From Diphasiastrum complanatum (taxonomy: Eukaryota > Streptophyta > Lycopodiopsida > Lycopodiales > Lycopodiaceae): a stretch of DNA of 64,000 nt. Below are positions 59,147 through 64,000 of the stretch, in pieces; the stretch's first letter is position 1; every line of letters begins with the position of its first letter. The notes below the pieces were generated by a model that saw only the letters and a list, made by a program, of their open reading frames with translations, was not told the DNA's origin and searched no databases. The translations under genes and the position numbers were made by a program. The stretch is taken from assembly GCA_029204225.1 (NCBI GenBank), contig CM055111.1:31356848-31420847 (forward strand), in the 5' to 3' direction.

Positions 59147-60500
59147 CAACATCCTCTATCAATTGCATACTCTGAATGCTTTCAATTTATTCTATAAGAC
59201 CCATGTCATGAATAATCTAAAAACAATAAGTTTGTGTCATATAGTCAACTGACTAATGTGAATTCCACCCTAAAATGATTTGTAAAAACTGAATATCATA
59301 TGCTCATCTCTTTGGGCAAGGCACCATCCACCAATTCTACATCAACTATTAGAATGTGTTTTGTATGTTGTGAGAAACCACAAGAAGACAAAGCTAGTCT
59401 CGAACACCCGCATTCTCTTATATCAAGTGTCCCTGCTAGACTAGTGCGTGTGAGTTTGCATGGGGGGTTGCAGTCCTAACTATCACCTATTGTCCATGCT
59501 ACACGCATATATTTACTACTGTGTGGAGAGTCCCATTTAATAGCTATTGAACTGTTTGACCCTCATATTGTCAAGCATATGACTTGTGGGCCAAAAATGG
59601 CCTTCATATCTATGGCCAAGTATGCATGCATGTGAATCTCTCATGCTCATTAGAGGAGTTCCCAATATCAAAAACACCCTTTAAGGAATGCCATGTAGGA
59701 TAAAGAAAAATATCAAAATTATTAAAACAATATTGTTTATTTGCTTGCCCCCACCACTCAAGAGGCCTCCCCAACTCCCAATGATCTAACCATAGTGTCT
59801 ACAGTCACAGTTGACATCTAATGTTTGGTGACCTAATGTATTTTGATGTAAGTTCATACTAGAGCATACCATTCTCTATCACTTGTCCATACCTTTTTCA
59901 AGCTTTGTTCGATGCTTCATTTTCACAAGCAAATTTTCTCTGGCACTTGCCTTCATTTTAGGACAAAGTTCCTCCCACTCCCTTCGGCTTCCAATCTATA
60001 TTCAACACAAATGTCAACTCAAACTTGTTCTATCAAATTCTTTGTGCCATACTCAATTCTTCCTTCGATCGACTAAATGCCCCCTCACATTCAATTGGCC
60101 CTTGTGGAAAAAATTGAGTAACACTGACTTTGCAATGATGGAAACTTGTGGATAAAGGCCCTATAGCATTTGCCTATGCAAAGAATCTCCATGTTGTTAG
60201 TGTCGTCTTTTGATGTCTAGATATCCCTATAGCTTGTACATTCATTACGTCAAATGAAACCCCATGCACATTTTCCAAAAATCCAAAAATATGTGGAAAG
60301 GCTTAATTTATCATAAAAATTTATGATTCAACTTCAAACTTATTCTAAATAATGTTTTAGAATCAAGTCTTTGACTTTTATATGAGGCTTTTGGTCTTGC
60401 TTGTGTACATTGATATCAACAATAAAAGTTGTGTCAACCTCCTTTAAAACACTTTATAACAATCTACATAGGATAAGTTGGAAGGTAATGGTGGCAATTT
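59147..60500. repeat. direct duplication, copy B (empty MITE site)
   Basis: Partner of 56706-58461. At 59471-59486 the sequence cctaac-t-atcacc joins the two flanks that the MITE separates in copy A. Small indels otherwise, for example a shorter stretch near 60105. Confidence 0.88.
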
Positions 60501-61314
60501 TCAAGCCAAAGGGTGTTATATTATATTCAAATACATCCTTTTGAGTAATATTTTGCTTCCTTTTTGGCATATTTATAATGAAGTTTAGCTTTACAAAATT
60601 CACTTTGTGGAAATAATATTGTCAACTACTTGGATTATCCAAATCATTCACTACCATTAGTTATACTATTAGAATTAAGACGCTTTTCTTTCCAGCCACT
60701 CTGTTGACAGGTCAAAGAACCTCATGTTTTAAGGTCACTAAACGAGCATCCTAAAACATGCTTCTTGCAATTTGTGTGTGTATCAATTTTTGAAACACCA
60801 AGTTATTGTCCTATTAGCTTAGATTTGTATTTTTTTTTTGTTTTTTTATGCCTAAACCTAACATCCATAACTCTAAATAGCTAGCACTTTCAATTCTAGG
60901 ATGATTTAGTGCCTATCTACCTATTATTATATTGGCCCCTTCTATTTTGGAAGAGCTCGACATTTGAATTATACAACATTAGAGAATCAAAAGTTTTGAA
61001 ACAGCCTTTCCTTTCCAGCCATTTAATATGAATTCCACATTCATGGATGGATACATGAAGGCTTTAAGAAATTTGATGTGATTATTATAGGAGTGTAAGT
61101 ATTTGTACCGTCTACACAATATGAAAGTTGCAGTGAAGACTTTTTCTGATTCTTTCTAATGAATATGGAATTAGTGATATTTAACTTCTCTCCATCCTGT
61201 TGTAGCAATTAGTTGCAACAACTAGTAAACAGGAGGAATCAGCTTACTGTAGTCAAGCTGGCAGGCTGTTTTGGACAGCTCCAGCTATTTTGCACATGCA
61301 TGTGCATGCGCGTG

Positions 61315-61318
<4 letters not shown>
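60501..61318. other. no gene recognised
   Basis: AT-rich with homopolymer T runs; no conserved coding content. Confidence 0.45.
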
Positions 61319-61360
<42 letters not shown>

Positions 61361-61382
61361 GCGGGAAGGGGGGGGGTGGGCG
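61319..61382. repeat. (TG)n microsatellite with G-rich tail
   Basis: About 38 bp of TG, then a G-rich stretch (gggaaggggggggtgggcgg). Z-DNA or G-quadruplex potential is an inference only. Confidence 0.95.
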
Positions 61383-61493
61383 GCGGTGGTATGCTAGGGG
61401 AATAGACATGAATTTTATTAGTGACTTCTGTGACATCACTTTGTCCTGTGTTCGTTTCTTACTCCATTGTGAAATAGTCTATTGTGGATGTGA

Positions 61494-61498
61494 CTCTC

Positions 61499-61564
<66 letters not shown>

Positions 61565-61567
61565 ACA
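61494..61567. repeat. compound (CT)n(CA)n microsatellite
   Basis: About 38 bp of CT run directly into about 34 bp of CA with one interruption (acaaacac). Confidence 0.95.
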
Positions 61568-62119
61568 GTCCCTGGACTTGGGACGGAGTATACACAAATC
61601 ATATTTGTGAATTGTATGACATAACTTTTTAGTGTGTGTGCTTGTTGCTTGGGTGTGTATACCCTAAACCTCTCTATTTGTTCCGTGTCGAAACAATCCC
61701 CCATCAAACACACGAATATCAAACTAGATAGATGCGGCTTATTCTAGATTTATTTGAATGCTTTGCAATTCTTTCATTAGAAGAACTTACAATTGTGGTT
61801 CTCTTACAAGTTTTAAGGTTTGTGTGACATGATTTTGAACAGTGGCTACCCTATAAGGGGTGTCTGAATATTAGATGGATAGGACTATCTCATAACCAAA
61901 AGTGCTTCGAAAACATGTGGGGGAGAGCGAATAAATATACCTCATTCACTATTTGCATTGGTCTTGCCTAAAAGGTTGCTTGTAAATGAGGGACTTTCCT
62001 TAAATGTGATCACCTTAGAATGTGGGATGACTCCAAAACAATGCTACTTTGAGCAAGAGGTCTTCCCAAAATAGTACATTTATTTGTTGGACTTACATTC
62101 TTTAGAACTTTTGGTATCT
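61568..62119. other. no gene recognised
   Basis: No motif seen on either strand. Confidence 0.4.
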
Positions 62120-62890
62120 TGCATTTATACATTTTTGAGATTTTAGTCTATTGGATCCTTACATTTTTAGGGCTGTCTATGTCTTGAATTTTTACAGTTT
62201 CAGTGGTTTTAGTCTTCAGGACCCTTGGATATGTCAGGGCTTTCAAATGTCTTGAATTTTTACATTTTTTATGCTTTTCATCTTTTTGATGCATGAATTT
62301 TAACTTTTTTAGGCTTTTAATATTATAATCCCTAGCATTTTTTGGGAGTTTCAATGTCTTCAATTAATCTCATTTTTTGGGCTTTTAATATCTTAATCCC
62401 TATAATTTATTAGGGCTTTCAATGTCTTAAATGAATCTCATTTTTTGGGCTTTTAATTTGATGAGACATGTGTCCGGGGCTTTTAACCATTTTTGCGCCC
62501 GCATCAGATGCCCGAGCACGTCGATGTCCGACCCTTGGATGTGTTCAATTTTTTTTTTACTAAAAACTACACGTAAAAAAAAAAACAAATTTGTGCCCAC
62601 CCCGAACGCATCCACCCTCGGACGTGCCCAAGAGTGCCCGCGCCCGCTTCCAGGCTCACGTCTGAGCACGCGTTCGCGCCCAACTCCCGCTTCCTTAGAA
62701 TTTGATGAACTTGCATTTTCTTAGGACCTTTAATGTTTTCAATTTTGACATTTTGTGGGCTTTTAATTTGCTTAAATTCTACATTTAGGGGTTCTATTTT
62801 AAGGGTTTAATGTATTTAGTTTTCCTTTTTACATTTTATTCGTGCTTCTAATTTGTTGTGTTTTTACATTTTATTGATGTTTTAATGTAC
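62120..62890. repeat. degenerate ~28-bp tandem repeats split by a GC-rich insert
   Basis: Units like gggcttttaat(a/t)tctta-at followed by 'tctcattttttg' recur at 62120-62465 and again at 62745-62890. Between them, about 62470-62700 is strikingly GC-rich (tgcgcccgcatcagatgc, cgcgcccgcttccagg) with a T9 and an A10-11 run. The insert may be a separate element; no ends were defined. Confidence 0.6.
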
Positions 62891-63414
62891 TTTTAGATAA
62901 AAATAAAGTATTCATAAATTGTGATACAATGTCATAAGAAAAATGTGAATTGCAAATGCATATCTTTCATAATTTGGGATTACCTACATGATAATGCAAG
63001 TTCTCTTAGGTGTTCATAAGTTGTGTGTGAATACCTACATCACAATCTAACTTTACCTACATATTCATAATTTTTTCAAAATAGAAAAAATGTGAATTAC
63101 ATATACATTTCTTTATCATTTACATTTACCTAGATATCAATACAAGTTTTCCTACATAGGTTGAATCAATTTTCTAGTTTAAAATTCTTGGAGATCCATT
63201 GCAAGTAGGAAAAACATTTCCCTACTTGGAAACTCCAAAAGCCCCCATATTGAAATGGGAAAATCGTTGTTGAACTAGGAAATTTTGGGATTTCCCCATA
63301 TGGAGAATGGTTTCATTTTTCTTGCGATGCATGCCATACAGCTGCAGAACTACCTATCTTTTATAGTCTTGTACCATCTATCAATATCTATATATCCTTC
63401 CATTTTATGTCCCA
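62891..63414. other. no gene recognised
   Basis: AT-rich. 'acctaca(t/c)' motifs recur but have no evident role. Confidence 0.4.
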
Positions 63415-64000
63415 CAAACCAAGCTAATTAATTCCTATCCAACTTGGAGCACAAATTTATTGGATATTTGTATCTAATAATCTCATTCAAATGGTCTGAA
63501 TTTTCAAGGTTATGACATTAAACCAAGATTATTATGTTAGTATGTATCCACAAACCTCAAGGTTCCAAAATTCAGCTACCTCAAATTTTTAATTAGAAAC
63601 CAAGTACTTTAAGATACTTACCCCCTTCCATCACAAATTACTCAGATATTATGCTAGTATGCCATATACAAACCTATTGGTCTAATCTATAAACTGATCA
63701 TAAACCAAGTTTGATACTTACCAACTTGCATCACAAATTACTTGGATAATATTATGTTAGACTAACTTAAAGTGTGCAAATATCTACTCTACAAGCTTCA
63801 CTCAAATGGTCTAATTTCAAGTTCAATTATACAAGTTACCAACTTGCATCACAAATAACAAGCAGGTGTTTTAGATTGTATCAACAAGCCTCATTTAAAT
63901 GGTCTAAATTTGTCACGAAGCAAGTTGATTATAATTTGCCAACTTGTAACCCAAACTACTTGGGATACTTTGTTTGTATGTCTACAATATTATTAACCTC
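63415..64000 (+). repeat. satellite-like repeat block, third copy, runs off the window
   Basis: 63415-63885 matches 53612-54085. A further unit (ccaacttgtaacccaaact) continues to the window edge, so the array probably extends beyond it. Confidence 0.8.

Noticed and set aside
62120-62890. CRISPR-like array
   Set aside because: Units are degenerate, without constant repeats and unique spacers, in plant-like nuclear DNA.

Overview
This window looks like nuclear DNA of a land plant. It is AT-rich, has no bacterial-type gene packing, and is dominated by decayed LTR retrotransposons, mostly Ty1/copia with some Ty3/gypsy. It also holds remnants of hAT, Helitron, CACTA and MITE-type DNA elements, plus long dinucleotide microsatellites. 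Two host-gene relics are clear: a SIN3-type co-repressor and a Yellow Stripe-Like (YSL) metal-chelate transporter. A third, smaller piece resembles an inositol polyphosphate 5-phosphatase exon. The large repeat load would suit a fern, lycophyte or gymnosperm, but I cannot fix the species from the sequence. I see no intact protein-coding gene.

Layout. 1-2.05 kb: intergenic DNA with a decayed hAT transposase. 2.05-5.2 kb: mosaic of copia fragments and LTR pieces. 5.2-6.75 kb: left arm of an inverted duplication that carries the SIN3 promoter and 5' UTR. 6.3-11.1 kb: SIN3-like pseudogene, lacking the first two PAH domains and the HDAC-interaction domain and carrying frameshifts. 11.1-14.3 kb: nothing recognisable except a (CT)n tract. 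14.3-15.23 kb: antisense copia reverse transcriptase. 15.25-16.2 kb: Helitron/PIF1-type helicase relic. 18-19.15 kb: probable DNA-transposon relic. 19.17-21.69 kb: unrecognised ORF, then the right arm of the SIN3 inverted duplication. 21.7-27.3 kb: copia mosaic and a gypsy leader. 27.4-32.7 kb: a copia element (LTRs of 1026 and 1033 bp) nested in the gag of another copia. 32.7-36.06 kb and 42.38-45.73 kb: a recent 3.35-kb direct duplication. 36.5-37 kb: CACTA end. 37.86-38.56 kb: GC-rich foldback palindrome. 39.5-41.5 kb: copia integrase and a third copy of the arm repeat. 46-47.6 kb: copia mosaic. 48.2-54.1 kb: YSL pseudogene flanked by a second inverted duplication. 55-55.6 kb: antisense gypsy integrase. 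56.7-60.5 kb: direct duplication in which one copy holds a MITE and the other is its empty site. 61.3-62.9 kb: microsatellites and degenerate repeats. 63.4-64 kb: satellite-like repeat.

The main theme is rearrangement. Both recognisable host-gene relics (SIN3 and YSL) are flanked by inverted copies of part of themselves, an arrangement that could give antisense or hairpin transcripts. At the SIN3 locus the inverted arm has placed a copy of the promoter, 5' UTR and first intron upstream of an unrelated ORF, making a candidate chimeric transcription unit. None of this amounts to a clearly new biological system. The foldback element, the promoter-capture arrangement and the filled/empty MITE pair are the features most worth following up.
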